Of a stretch of DNA of 64,000 nucleotides, positions 53,157 through 63,732 are shown piece after piece (position 1 is the stretch's first letter; every line of letters starts with the position of its first letter). The position numbers and the translations under genes are program-made. Origin of the DNA: JBDFMH01 sp047238125. Lineage in GTDB: Bacteria > Pseudomonadota > Alphaproteobacteria > Sphingomonadales > Sphingomonadaceae. Location of the stretch: positions 2,604,001 to 2,668,000 of the forward strand of contig NZ_JBDFMH010000001.1 of the NCBI RefSeq assembly GCF_047238125.1. Reading direction: 5' to 3'. Below the pieces are notes generated by a model, which saw nothing but the letters and a program-made list of their open reading frames with translations, was not told where the DNA came from and did not search any database.

Positions 53157-53759
53157 ATGCCTCGTTTTGCACCGGCCGCAATCGCGCTTTCGATCGCATT
53201 GCCCGCCACCGCCGCCACTCCGCTCGATCAGGTGCAGGCGCATCTGCGGGCCACTACTTCGATGACGGCTGATTTCGTGCAGACCGACCGGGCCGGCAAG
53301 TCTGTGACAGGCACGCTCAGCCTGAAGCGTCCGGGCAAGGTGCGTTTCCAGTATCAGAAGGGCGTGCCGCTGCTGATCGTCGGTGATGGCAAGGCACTAA
53401 CCATGATCGACTATTCGGTGAAGCAGGTTTCGCGCTGGCCGATCGGCGGTTCGCCGCTTTCGGTGCTGATCGATCCCAGCAAGGATATTTCGAAGGTCGC
53501 CAGGATCGTGCCGGGCGGCGTAGCGGGGCAACTGCTGCTGGAAGCGCGCGACCCGAAGCATCCCGAGTTCGGGACGATCACGATCGCATTCCGCCAATCC
53601 CCGTCCGCCCCCGGCGGGCTTTTGATGCAGGGTTGGACCACGCTGGACGCGCAGGGCAACCGATCCGCGGTGCGCCTTTCCGATCATCGATTCAACGTGC
53701 CGATATCCGATCAGACGTTCCGCTGGAGCGACCCGCGCCCCCGCAGCAACAATCGCTGA
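53157..53759 (+). CDS. lolA: LolA-like outer membrane lipoprotein carrier protein
   Basis: Periplasmic carrier that takes lipoproteins from LolCDE to the outer membrane. It has 200 residues with a signal peptide ('AIALSIALPATAA'). LolA features are 'TADFVQTDRAGKSVTGTLSL', 'PGKVRFQYQKGVPLLIVGDG' and 'MQGWTTLDAQGNR'. The ATG at 53157 has AGGAAA upstream; 53133 is a possible but less likely earlier start. It lies directly after ftsK, the usual alphaproteobacterial order ftsK-lolA. Confidence 0.9.
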   Translation: MPRFAPAAIALSIALPATAATPLDQVQAHLRATTSMTADFVQTDRAGKSVTGTLSLKRPGKVRFQYQKGVPLLIVGDGKALTMIDYSVKQVSRWPIGGSPLSVLIDPSKDISKVARIVPGGVAGQLLLEARDPKHPEFGTITIAFRQSPSAPGGLLMQGWTTLDAQGNRSAVRLSDHRFNVPISDQTFRWSDPRPRSNNR

Positions 53760-54090
53760 CGATATCGTTCATCCGAGCGACAGGTAAGCATCGCTAGAAG
53801 CAGACTCGTGGTTGCGGCAAAACGCGCCGGTCGGGATTTCCCCCTGTTGCCCGACAGGCCGCGCAACCCACCAGCGTGACGAACGCTAGGTCGGCCCTCG
53901 TTCCATGCCCCCGGAGCGAGGGCCTTTCCTTGTTCGTGACCCCTGCGGGGGCAGGCCCCCCCTTGCTTGCTGCCTCGCAAAGCTCGGGCGCGCCGTCGCG
54001 CTTGCGGGCGTTCGGCCCGTTTGAGGGGTCGGGGGTGATCCGGACGTGTCTGGCTGGCATCGGCACGGGCGGATCGCTACATCGCGCGGC
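53760..54090. other. 331-bp intergenic region between lolA and xth
   Basis: Gene-free stretch rich in stem-loops. The first half (53808-53930) is a candidate small RNA described separately. The second half contains CCTGC-GGGG-GCAGG (53942-53955) and a long C-run (53956-53962). I see no convincing protein-coding frame, and no promoter that I can assign with confidence. Confidence 0.5.
53808..53930 (+). ncRNA. Candidate structured small RNA with C-rich loops
   Basis: Four nested or tandem stems. The outer stem is GTGGTTGCGGC (53808-53818) with GCCGCGCAACCCAC (53858-53871, small bulges). The inner stem is GTCGGG/CCCGAC (53830-53835, 53850-53855) with a loop containing CCCCC. Next is AGCGT/ACGCT (53873-53887). 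Last is a 12-bp hairpin GGCCCTCGTTCC/GGAGCGAGGGCC (53893-53924, one G-U pair) with loop ATGCCCCC, followed by TTTCCTT, which looks like a terminator. An alternative stem CCTGT/ACAGG competes with the inner stem. Plus-strand transcription is inferred from the terminal hairpin. Confidence 0.45.
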
Positions 54091-54879
54091 ATGCCGCTGA
54101 AGATCGCTTCCTGGAACATCAACTCGGTTCGCGCACGGATCGATATCGTCGCACGCTTCCTGACCGAGGAAGCGCCCGATATCCTGTGCCTGCAGGAAAC
54201 CAAGGTGGTAGACGGCACCTTCCCGCGTGCTGCCTTCGACGCCCTCGGCTATACGCATCAGATCCTTCACGGGCAGAAGATGCATCACGGCGTCGCGATC
54301 CTCAGCCGCGTGCCGATCGAGGCGGACGACCGGCTGGACTGGCAGGCGAATGGCGAGGCCCGCCATGTCGGCGTGCGGCTGCCGAACGGGGTGCGGCTGG
54401 AGAATGTCTATGTGCCCGCTGGCGGGGACATTCCCGATCGTACGCTGAACCCGAAATTCGGGCAAAAGCTCGATTTCCTGGAGCGCATGATCGACTGGTC
54501 GGCGACGCTGCAGCACTCCACCATCCTGGTCGGTGATTTCAACATCGCGCCGCTGGAATGCGATGTCTGGAGCCACAAGCAGCTGATCGACGTCGTCAGC
54601 CATACGCCGATCGAGGTGGAGACGCTGGCGCGGCTGCAAGCGGCGCATGGCTGGATCGATCTTGGCCGGCGCTTCATTCCCGCGCCCGAGCGCTGCTTTA
54701 CCTGGTGGAGCTACCGCGCGATCGATTGGGCGGCATCGGATCGCGGGCGAAGGCTGGATCATATGTGGGCGAGCCCGGCGCTTGCCGACAGCGCCGTCGC
54801 GCACCGCGTGTGTGAGCCGTGCCGCGGCTGGCTGAAGCCTTCCGATCATGTGCCGCTGGTGACGGAGTTCGCCTTTTGA
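54091..54879 (+). CDS. xth: Exodeoxyribonuclease III
   Basis: AP endonuclease / 3'-5' exonuclease of base-excision repair. It has 262 residues starting 'MPLKIASWNINSVRARIDI'. Active-site motifs are 'ILCLQETKV' (about 32-40), 'ILVGDFNIAP' and 'LDHMWASPAL', ending 'KPSDHVPLVTEFAF'. The ATG at 54091 gives the family length. Its stop overlaps the ribA start as TTGA (54876-54879). Confidence 0.95.
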   Translation: MPLKIASWNINSVRARIDIVARFLTEEAPDILCLQETKVVDGTFPRAAFDALGYTHQILHGQKMHHGVAILSRVPIEADDRLDWQANGEARHVGVRLPNGVRLENVYVPAGGDIPDRTLNPKFGQKLDFLERMIDWSATLQHSTILVGDFNIAPLECDVWSHKQLIDVVSHTPIEVETLARLQAAHGWIDLGRRFIPAPERCFTWWSYRAIDWAASDRGRRLDHMWASPALADSAVAHRVCEPCRGWLKPSDHVPLVTEFAF

Positions 54880-55931
54880 GCGATCCGCGCGCCGCCGCCC
54901 GGGCGATCGATGCGATCCGGCGCGGCTGGCCGATCGCGATCGAGGACGGGGGGGCCACGCTCACCCTGTTGCCGATCGAGACGGCCGACGAGGCCGCGCT
55001 CGCCGCATTCGATCCGGTAGCGACGGCCACGCTGCTGATTTCGGCCGGGCGCGCCGAGACGCTGAAGCTGAGCAACCAGCGCGACGCCGCGGAGCCCGAC
55101 GCCCCGGTGATGATCGCGCGCGCGCCGTGGATCGATCTGCCCGCCGCGATCGCGATCGCCGATCCGCAGCTGGACCTGGCGACGCCGCTGAAAGGGCCGT
55201 TCCGGGCGATGGCCTGTGCGAGCGGCCCTGCGGCAGCAGCGCTGCGGCTGGCCAGGATCGCGGGGGTGCTGCCCGCCTTCTTCGCGGGTGGCGCATCGAG
55301 CGAGCTGACCATCACGCCAGCGGATATCGACGCCCACGAGGATCCGGCGCGGCTGCGAATCGCGACGCGCGCGCGGTTGCCCGTGGCACGCGCCGAGCAT
55401 GCCGAGATCGTGGCGTTCCGCGCCGATCATGGTGGCGAGGACCATGTCGCGTTGTTGATCGGGCGGCCCGATGGCGGCGCGCCGCTGGTAAGGCTGCATA
55501 GCGAATGCCTGACCGGAGACGTGCTCGGCAGCCTGAAGTGCGACTGCGGGCCGCAGCTGGATGCCGCGCTGGCCGCGATCAGCGCCAGCGGCTGGGGAAT
55601 CCTGCTCTATCTGCGGCAGGAGGGGCGCGGGATCGGGCTGGTCAACAAGCTGCGCGCCTATCAATTGCAGGATCAGGGCTTCGATACGGTCGATGCGAAT
55701 CGGCGGCTGGGGTTCGCAATCGATGCGCGCGATTTTGGCGTGGCCGCGCGAATGCTGGCGCTGCTGGGCCAGGACCGGGTGCGGTTGCTGACCAACAATC
55801 CGGCCAAGGTTGCGGGGCTCGAGCGTGCGGGAATTGCTGTGGTGGACCGGGTGCCGCACAGTCTGCCCGCGAACCCCCACAATATCGACTATCTTGCCAC
55901 GAAGCGCGATCGCACCGGACATCTGCTGTGA
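54876..55931 (+). CDS. ribA: GTP cyclohydrolase II with vestigial RibB domain
   Basis: First step of riboflavin synthesis, opening GTP. It has 351 residues. The C-terminal GCHII domain is intact: 'VRLHSECLTGDVLGSLKCDC' gives zinc ligands Cys211, Cys222 and Cys224, followed by 'LRQEGRGIGLVNKLRAYQLQ' and 'LLTNNPAKVAGLERAGI'. Residues 1-170 look like a decayed RibB domain: 'AALRLARIAGVLPAFF' aligns with 'AVDVARLAGLNPAGV' of RibBX, but the acidic metal motif and the GHTEA histidine are lost. The TTG start at 54876 overlaps the xth stop. It complements the RibBX protein at 9407-10693. The stop overlaps the next gene (GTGA). Confidence 0.93.
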   Translation: MSDPRAAARAIDAIRRGWPIAIEDGGATLTLLPIETADEAALAAFDPVATATLLISAGRAETLKLSNQRDAAEPDAPVMIARAPWIDLPAAIAIADPQLDLATPLKGPFRAMACASGPAAAALRLARIAGVLPAFFAGGASSELTITPADIDAHEDPARLRIATRARLPVARAEHAEIVAFRADHGGEDHVALLIGRPDGGAPLVRLHSECLTGDVLGSLKCDCGPQLDAALAAISASGWGILLYLRQEGRGIGLVNKLRAYQLQDQGFDTVDANRRLGFAIDARDFGVAARMLALLGQDRVRLLTNNPAKVAGLERAGIAVVDRVPHSLPANPHNIDYLATKRDRTGHLL

Positions 55932-56425
55932 TCCACGTCGATACCGCCACCGGCCTGCTGACTGCCGACGGGGTATCGATCCGCTGCGAGATCGGGCGCG
56001 GCGGGGCCGTGCCGGCTGCGGACAAGCGGGAGGGCGACGGCGCCACGCCGATCGGGCGCTGGCCGCTGCGCGCCGTGCTGCTGCGGGCCGATCGAGTGGG
56101 CCGACCGGCGGGCCTGCGGTTGCCGTGGCGCTGGATCCGGCGCGACGACGGCTGGTGCGATGATCCCGCCGACCCGGCCTATAACCGGCCGGTGCGACAT
56201 CCCTATCCGGCATCGGCCGAGCGGTTGTGGCGCGCGGACGGGCTGTATGACGTCATCGTGGTGCTGGGGCATAACGACTCGCCGGTGGTGCCGGGAGCCG
56301 GCAGCGCGATCTTCCTCCACTGCCTGGAGGGCCGGCCGACCGCCGGCTGCGTTGCGATCGATCGGGCGGCGCTGCTGGCGCTTGTCGCCCAGGCCGAACC
56401 GGACGAGGTGCTGACGATCAGCTGA
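55928..56425 (+). CDS. L,D-transpeptidase-like YkuD domain protein
   Basis: 165-residue protein with the YkuD fold. It has 'DGATPIGRWPLRAVLLRADR' (substrate loop), the catalytic His in 'SAIFLHCLEGRPTAGCVAID' and Cys in 'GCVAI'. These enzymes cross-link peptidoglycan or act on related bonds, but this one has no signal peptide, so it may be cytosolic or exported by another route. The GTG start at 55928 overlaps ribA. It overlaps the convergent HAD gene by 8 bp. Confidence 0.85.
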   Translation: MIHVDTATGLLTADGVSIRCEIGRGGAVPAADKREGDGATPIGRWPLRAVLLRADRVGRPAGLRLPWRWIRRDDGWCDDPADPAYNRPVRHPYPASAERLWRADGLYDVIVVLGHNDSPVVPGAGSAIFLHCLEGRPTAGCVAIDRAALLALVAQAEPDEVLTIS

Positions 56426-57080
56426 TCAGTGCGGCGATTGTCTCGAAATCCGGGGCGATATCATGCACCCCGAGCGCGCGAAGCCGGGCGGCGTGATCGG
56501 GCGGGCAATGGCTGCCGGCGCAGAAGCCGATGACATGCGCGCCGGAGGCGACCGCGCCTTCCGCGCCGACCGGCGAATCCTCGATGATGACGGCACGGGC
56601 GATAGGTATGCCGAGCGCTTGCGCGGCGTGAAGATAGATGTCCGGCGCCGGCTTCCCGCGCGCGACATGTTCGCGCCCGCTGAAGATGCGGCCTGCGAAG
56701 CGATCGAGCAGACCGATATGAGCCAGGTGGGTCTCGATCCAGTGGGTGCTGCTGGACGAGACGATCGCGATCGGCACTGCGGGCGGCAGCGCGTGTACGA
56801 ACGCGACCGCGCCGGCGACCGGATCGATACCATCGGCCAGCACGCGCTGATTCTCGATCTCGCGCGCGGCATGGAAATCTTCGGGCAACGGCCGGCCGAT
56901 CGCGCGCTCGATCGCTGTGATGAAGGCCGGGCCGGCCAACCCCATGAACTGCGCCATCGCCTGATCGGCCGAGGTCGGATGACCGATGCCGGTCAAATAA
57001 TCGGCGACATGACGATTGCCCGTGGCTTCGCTGTCGATCAGAACGCCATCGAAATCGAACAGGATCGCGGCAAACCTCAA
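56418..57080 (-). CDS. HAD family phosphatase
   Basis: 220-residue haloacid dehalogenase-type phosphatase. Motif I is 'ILFDFDGVLIDSE' (about 6-18), motif II 'IAIVSSSSTHW', motif III 'ARGKPAPDIYLHAAQALG', motif IV 'VIIEDSPVGAEGAVASG'. A helical cap sits between I and II. It resembles beta-phosphoglucomutase/YcjU-type enzymes. The start is TTG at 57080, overlapping the yggS stop (TTGA). The 3' end overlaps the convergent YkuD gene by 8 bp. Substrate unknown. Confidence 0.88.
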   Translation of the reverse strand: MRFAAILFDFDGVLIDSEATGNRHVADYLTGIGHPTSADQAMAQFMGLAGPAFITAIERAIGRPLPEDFHAAREIENQRVLADGIDPVAGAVAFVHALPPAVPIAIVSSSSTHWIETHLAHIGLLDRFAGRIFSGREHVARGKPAPDIYLHAAQALGIPIARAVIIEDSPVGAEGAVASGAHVIGFCAGSHCPPDHAARLRALGVHDIAPDFETIAALIS

Positions 57081-57748
57081 CCGCGTTCACCGAACAGCGC
57101 GGTGCCGATCCGGACTTGAGTCGCGCCCAGCATCACCGCAGTTTCGAAATCGCCCGACATACCCATGCTGAGACCTTGCAAACCGTGCCGCTTCGCAAGC
57201 TTTGCAAGCAGCGCGAAATAGGGCGCCGCCTCGGTATCCGCAGGCGGCACGCACATCAGTCCGGCGATCGGCAACGCTGCCGCTTGGGCATCGGCGATCA
57301 ATGCGGGCAAGGCATCGATCGCACAGCCGCCCTTTTGTGCTTCGTCACCGATATTGACCTGGAGAAAGCAATCCGGCCGACGGTCCTGTGCGGCCATCGC
57401 CTGCGCGAGCGCCCCGACCAGCGACGGGCGATCGACCGAATGGATCGCATCGAACAGTGCGACCGCGGCATCGGCCTTGTTCGATTGCAACTGGCCGACC
57501 AGATGCAGGCGAATCCCGGGTGTGGACTCACGCAGCGCAGGCCATTTCCCTTGCGCTTCCTGCACGCGGTTTTCGCCGAAGCTGCGGTGGCCGGCGGCGA
57601 TCAGCGGCACGATCGCCTCCGCCGGTTGGGTCTTGGAGATCGCGATCAGCTCGACTGCGGCTGGATCACGACGGGCGGGCCGGGCGGCGTGAGCAATGGC
57701 GGCACGCACGGCTTCAAGGCGGCTCGCAGCGGTTTCGGGATCGGGCAT
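57077..57748 (-). CDS. YggS family pyridoxal phosphate homeostasis protein
   Basis: 223-residue PLP-binding protein (PLPBP/YggS) that helps balance cellular PLP and amino acids. The PLP lysine lies in 'LIAISKTQPAEAIV' (about 35-48); 'FGENRVQEAQGKWPAL', 'LQVNIGDEAQKGG' and 'LSMGMSGDFETAVMLGATQV' follow. It is translationally coupled to the HAD gene downstream (TTGA). It is divergent from the ThiE-like gene with only 21 bp between starts. Confidence 0.92.
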   Translation of the reverse strand: MPDPETAASRLEAVRAAIAHAARPARRDPAAVELIAISKTQPAEAIVPLIAAGHRSFGENRVQEAQGKWPALRESTPGIRLHLVGQLQSNKADAAVALFDAIHSVDRPSLVGALAQAMAAQDRRPDCFLQVNIGDEAQKGGCAIDALPALIADAQAAALPIAGLMCVPPADTEAAPYFALLAKLAKRHGLQGLSMGMSGDFETAVMLGATQVRIGTALFGERG

Positions 57749-57769
57749 CGCGGCTCTATAGGCGGCGGG

Positions 57770-58351
57770 ATGCGCGCCCGCCAGCTTCCCGCCCGCTCGA
57801 TTCCGACGCTGTGGCTGATGACCGACGAGCGGATGGGCGCTGCGCTATGGCCGGCATTGGCGCGACTGCCGCCCGGATCGGGAGTCGTCTTTCGCCACAA
57901 GCGGACGCCGGCGGCCGAACGGCGCGCGCTTTACGATCGCGTCCGCCGGATTGCGCGGGTACGCCGGCTGGTGCTGCTGCTGGCGGGATCGACGCGCCAG
58001 GCGATCGGCTGGCAGGCCGATGGCGTGCACGGCGCCGCGACCGGCCGGCTGCCGCGCGGCCGGTTGCGCACGCTGCCTGCGCATGACCGGATCGAGCTGA
58101 TCGCCGCGCGGCGCGCGCGCGCCGACGCTGCCTTCCTGTCACCGGTGTTCGCCACGCGCAGCCATCCCGGTGCGCCCGCACTGGGCCCGCTGCGTTTCGG
58201 ACTGCTGGCGCGCGGGGCCAGCATTCCTGTGATTGCGCTGGGCGGAATAACGTCTGCACGCGCGCGCCGGGTAGTGGGACTGGGTGCGGCGGGCTGGGCG
58301 GCCATCGACGGCCTTGCCCGGGATCAGAAGCGGAAGGCAGTTCCGATATAG
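57770..58351 (+). CDS. ThiE-like thiamine phosphate synthase homologue
   Basis: 193-residue TIM-barrel protein of the ThiE/TenI family. Recognisable parts are 'VVFRHKRTPAAERRAL' (ThiE 'LR.K' strand), 'WQADGVHGAA' (ADGVHLGQ without the Gln), 'DAAFLSPVFATRSHPGAPAL' and 'PVIALGGITS'. The GxSxH loop that normally follows is not found, so catalysis is doubtful. It may be a TenI-like or repurposed paralogue. No other thi genes and no TPP riboswitch are near. It overlaps the convergent gene by 28 bp. Confidence 0.75.
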   Translation: MRARQLPARSIPTLWLMTDERMGAALWPALARLPPGSGVVFRHKRTPAAERRALYDRVRRIARVRRLVLLLAGSTRQAIGWQADGVHGAATGRLPRGRLRTLPAHDRIELIAARRARADAAFLSPVFATRSHPGAPALGPLRFGLLARGASIPVIALGGITSARARRVVGLGAAGWAAIDGLARDQKRKAVPI

Positions 58352-59046
58352 ACGGCCTGGCTGTCGCGCCGCTCGTCATCCGCGATCGGATCGAGCCGGT
58401 CGCTCTGCAGCTTGTAACGCACGCCACCCGTCACCGCGAGGTTGCTGGTGACCGAATAGGATCCGCCGACATCGACCGAATAGCTGTGCTCCGGCCCGAT
58501 CGCGACCGGGCGGGTGCCGACCGAGCGATCTGCGCCGAGCTGCAGGCGGGTGCTCCACTTCGGCGCATTGTAGCTCAGCCCGACATCGACTGCTTCACGA
58601 TCGACGGGCAGCAGGCCGCCTTCGATCTTGGCGATGTCACCTGAGAGCTGGAACCGCTTCCAGCCAACCGATACGCCGAGATTATAGGCGGAGGGCGTGA
58701 TCGCGGAGGCGGTAAGTGCCGCCGTGCGCTGGGCTTCGGCCTTCGTGGTGGCGCGTGCGCGGACGGCGACAGTAACTGCGCGACGGCTGCTGGGCGAGGC
58801 CGATGGCGTGAAACGGAAGCCGCCGGCGGAAAGCGCCCCGCCCGCCAGACCGGCGGCGCGGCTGGAATCGCGGATCGCCGGGGTGAACGATCCGATCCCG
58901 CTGGGCATGGAAAAGGACAGCGCGGACGCTGCCTTGCGGGCCGGCTTCGACGGCGTCATCGTAGCGGCAAAGGCCGGGGCGAGGACGAGCAGGGAGAGCG
59001 CGACACCCGCACCCAACCATCCTGCACCGGATCGACTCGCGACCAT
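58324..59046 (-). CDS. Putative outer-membrane beta-barrel protein, unknown
   Basis: 240-residue exported protein. It has a signal peptide ('GAGVALSLLVLAPAFA') and a basic, Ser/Ala/Arg-rich middle. The C-terminal half alternates polar and hydrophobic residues ('WSTRLQLGADRSVGTRPVAI', 'YSVTSNLAVTGGVRYKLQS') and ends '...YIGTAFRF' with terminal Phe, typical of outer-membrane barrels. GAGGGG lies 9 nt before the ATG at 59046 and directly abuts another ATG at 59055. I do not recognise a family. Confidence 0.7.
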   Translation of the reverse strand: MVASRSGAGWLGAGVALSLLVLAPAFAATMTPSKPARKAASALSFSMPSGIGSFTPAIRDSSRAAGLAGGALSAGGFRFTPSASPSSRRAVTVAVRARATTKAEAQRTAALTASAITPSAYNLGVSVGWKRFQLSGDIAKIEGGLLPVDREAVDVGLSYNAPKWSTRLQLGADRSVGTRPVAIGPEHSYSVDVGGSYSVTSNLAVTGGVRYKLQSDRLDPIADDERRDSQAVYIGTAFRF

Positions 59047-59245
59047 GAACTTCATCCCCTCGCACAACGTGCCTAGCATGCGGCCGAGCCGTGCGACCAC
59101 TGTCAGAAATGTGAATCCCGCCAGCCTGTTGCACGATCCACACATCAGCCGGGCGATGATGCCACCGCGCGCGCGGCTTGCGGGGCGGGCGGGCGCGTCT
59201 ATAACGGCGGCGACATCGGCCAACGCCATTCTCCCGAGGACGACC

Positions 59246-59683
59246 ATGACCCGCCTGATCCCCACCGCGATCCTGATCGGCGCGACTGCCGCGCTGGCGT
59301 CCTGCGCCAGCGACAAGCCCAAGGCCAACGCCGAGGTCGTGGCGGCATCGCGGGTCACCACGATCGGCGTGAATGCCTATCTGTGGCGCGCGGCGCTGGA
59401 CGCGGTCTCGTTCATGCCGATCGCGCAGACCGATTCCAACGGCGGCGTGATCGTGACCGACTGGTACCAGAACCCCGCGCTGCCCAGCGAGCGGATGAAG
59501 GTGACGGTGACGATCCTCGACCAGGACCTGCGCGCGGATGCAGTGCAGGTGGCCGCCCAGCGCCAGACCTATGCCGGCGGGCAGTGGAGCGATGCGCCGG
59601 TGCAGGCAGCGACCGTGCAGAAGCTGGAGGAGATCATCCTGTCCAAGGCGCGTGACCTGCGCCGCGCCGCTGTCGCCGGCTGA
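59246..59683 (+). CDS. DUF3576 lipoprotein
   Basis: 145-residue lipoprotein with lipobox 'LASC' (Cys20). The body has 'GVNAYLWRAALDAVSFMPIA', 'GGVIVTDWYQNPALPSERMK' and 'QKLEEIILSKARDLRRAA', which are the DUF3576 marks. The family is common in Alphaproteobacteria and lies upstream of leuS, as here (14-bp gap). It probably resides in the outer membrane; the function is unknown. CGAGGA precedes the ATG. Confidence 0.88.
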   Translation: MTRLIPTAILIGATAALASCASDKPKANAEVVAASRVTTIGVNAYLWRAALDAVSFMPIAQTDSNGGVIVTDWYQNPALPSERMKVTVTILDQDLRADAVQVAAQRQTYAGGQWSDAPVQAATVQKLEEIILSKARDLRRAAVAG

Positions 59684-59696
59684 GCCACACCCTGCC

Positions 59697-62197
<2,501 letters not shown>

Positions 62198-62201
<4 letters not shown>

Positions 62202-62707
62202 CGCCGGGTCGTGCCCTCGCCGCGGCCCTCGTCGCGGTTTCGCTGCTGCCCGGCTGCGCGATGCGGCCGCTCTATGCCGGTGGCGGAGACAGTGCCGTCG
62301 TGGCGTCACTGGGCCGCGTCGACGTCGCGCCGATCGCGGGCAAGGCCGGCTGGCTGGTGCGCAATGCGGTGGCGGACCGGCTGGGCAATCCGGGGGCGAG
62401 CCCGCAATATCGGCTGGAAGTCGAGCTGGACGACCAGATCACCGGCTTCGGTATCCGCACCGACAATGCCGTGACGCGCGAGCGCCGGACGCTGCGCGCC
62501 AGGTACCGGCTGGTCGATGCTGCGCAAGGCACGGTGCTGCTCGACCAGACCGCAGGGTCGGACGCCGGCGTCGACGTCGTGAGCTCCGAATATGCGACGA
62601 TCGCCGCCGAGGAGACCGCACTGGAGCGGCTGGCCGAGGATGTCGCCACCCAGATCGTGACGCGGCTTGCGCTCTACAGCCAGCGGACCGCCCGGCCGGC
62701 ACGGTGA
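62198..62707 (+). CDS. lptE: LPS assembly lipoprotein LptE
   Basis: Outer-membrane lipoprotein that plugs LptD during lipopolysaccharide insertion. It has 169 residues with lipobox 'LPGC' (Cys20), then 'RPLYAGGGDSAVVASL' and a typical 'ASPQYRLEVELDDQITGFGI' strand pair; the C-terminus is helical and basic. It is always found between leuS and holA in Alphaproteobacteria, which decides the call. Overlaps leuS (ATGA) and holA (GTGA). Confidence 0.9.
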
Positions 62708-63729
62708 AGGCCAATCGCCAGCAGATCGAGCGCGCGGTTGCGCGGCCCGATCCGGCCCACCGGCTGATCCTCCTATATGGCCCCGACGAGTCCGCATCGC
62801 AGATGCTGGCGGGCGCAGTCGGCAAGGCACTCGGGGCCCAGGCGGAGCGAATCGACCTGACCGGCGCGATGTTGAAGGCCGACCCGGCCCGGCTGAGCGA
62901 CGAGGCGGCCGCGATCTCCCTGTTCGGCGATCCCCGCTGGATCCGCGTGACCCCCGCGGGGGACGAGGCGATCGACGCGGTCGAGGCTTTGCTGGCGCTC
63001 GAAGTTCAGGCCTGCCCGGTCGTGATCGTCGCAGGCGCACTGCGCAAGGATGCGAAGCTGGTGAAGCTTGCGACCTCCCACGCGGCTGCGATGGCCTTCG
63101 CAAGCTATCTGCCCGAAGGGAGCGAAGCCGATCGGATCGCGATCCAGCTCGGCCGCGAACAAGGCATCACGCTTGGTCCCGATGTTGGCCGGCGGATCGC
63201 CGCCGCTGCAGGCGGCGACCGCGCGATCATCGCTCGCGAGATCGAGAAATATGCGCTCTATCTGGACGCGGATCCCGCGCACCCGGCCGAGCTAGATCAT
63301 GATGCGCTCGATGCGATCGGCGCGGATGTCGACAGCGGTAGCCTCGATCGGCTCGTTGATGCGGTGCTGGGCGGGGATCCGGCGCAGGCGGACGCGGAAT
63401 TTTCCCGGCTTGCGGAAAGCGGCACGGCGGCGGTGCCGATCGTGCGCGCTTTCCAGAGCCGGTTGCTGCTGCTGGCCCAGCTTCGCGCGCGGATCGAAGC
63501 CGGCAACAGCGCCGAAAGCGCTATCACGAGCGCTGGCCGCGGCATCCTGTGGAAATCCAAGGATGCGATCCTGCGGCAGCTTTCACGCTGGGACAGCGAT
63601 GCCGTGGCGACTGCGCTCGGACGGATCGCGGAGGCTGGACGTGGCACGATGTCGGCTCGCGGCGCCGGGCTCGTGGCGGTGGACGCCGAGCTGCTGCTAC
63701 TCGCCCGCCGCGCGGCACGACGACGCTGA
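62704..63729 (+). CDS. holA: DNA polymerase III delta subunit
   Basis: Delta subunit of the clamp loader, opening the beta clamp. It has 341 residues with a GTG start at 62704. It contains 'AHRLILLYGPDESASQMLAG' and 'LFGDPRWIRVTPAGDEAIDA', the AAA+-like domains and a C-terminal collar ('SRLAESGTAAVPIVRAFQSR'). It is coupled to lptE by GTGA. It is convergent with parB, with 3 bp between. Confidence 0.92.
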   Translation: MKANRQQIERAVARPDPAHRLILLYGPDESASQMLAGAVGKALGAQAERIDLTGAMLKADPARLSDEAAAISLFGDPRWIRVTPAGDEAIDAVEALLALEVQACPVVIVAGALRKDAKLVKLATSHAAAMAFASYLPEGSEADRIAIQLGREQGITLGPDVGRRIAAAAGGDRAIIAREIEKYALYLDADPAHPAELDHDALDAIGADVDSGSLDRLVDAVLGGDPAQADAEFSRLAESGTAAVPIVRAFQSRLLLLAQLRARIEAGNSAESAITSAGRGILWKSKDAILRQLSRWDSDAVATALGRIAEAGRGTMSARGAGLVAVDAELLLLARRAARRR

Positions 63730-63732
63730 ACG

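Noticed and set aside
53808..53930. 6S RNA, SRP RNA or tmRNA
   Set aside because: The conserved SRP loop, tmRNA ends and 6S open-bubble pattern are not present as far as I can read.
53893..53930. Terminator of lolA only
   Set aside because: It lies over 130 bp after the lolA stop with other stems in between, so it more likely ends a separate RNA; readthrough from lolA cannot be excluded.
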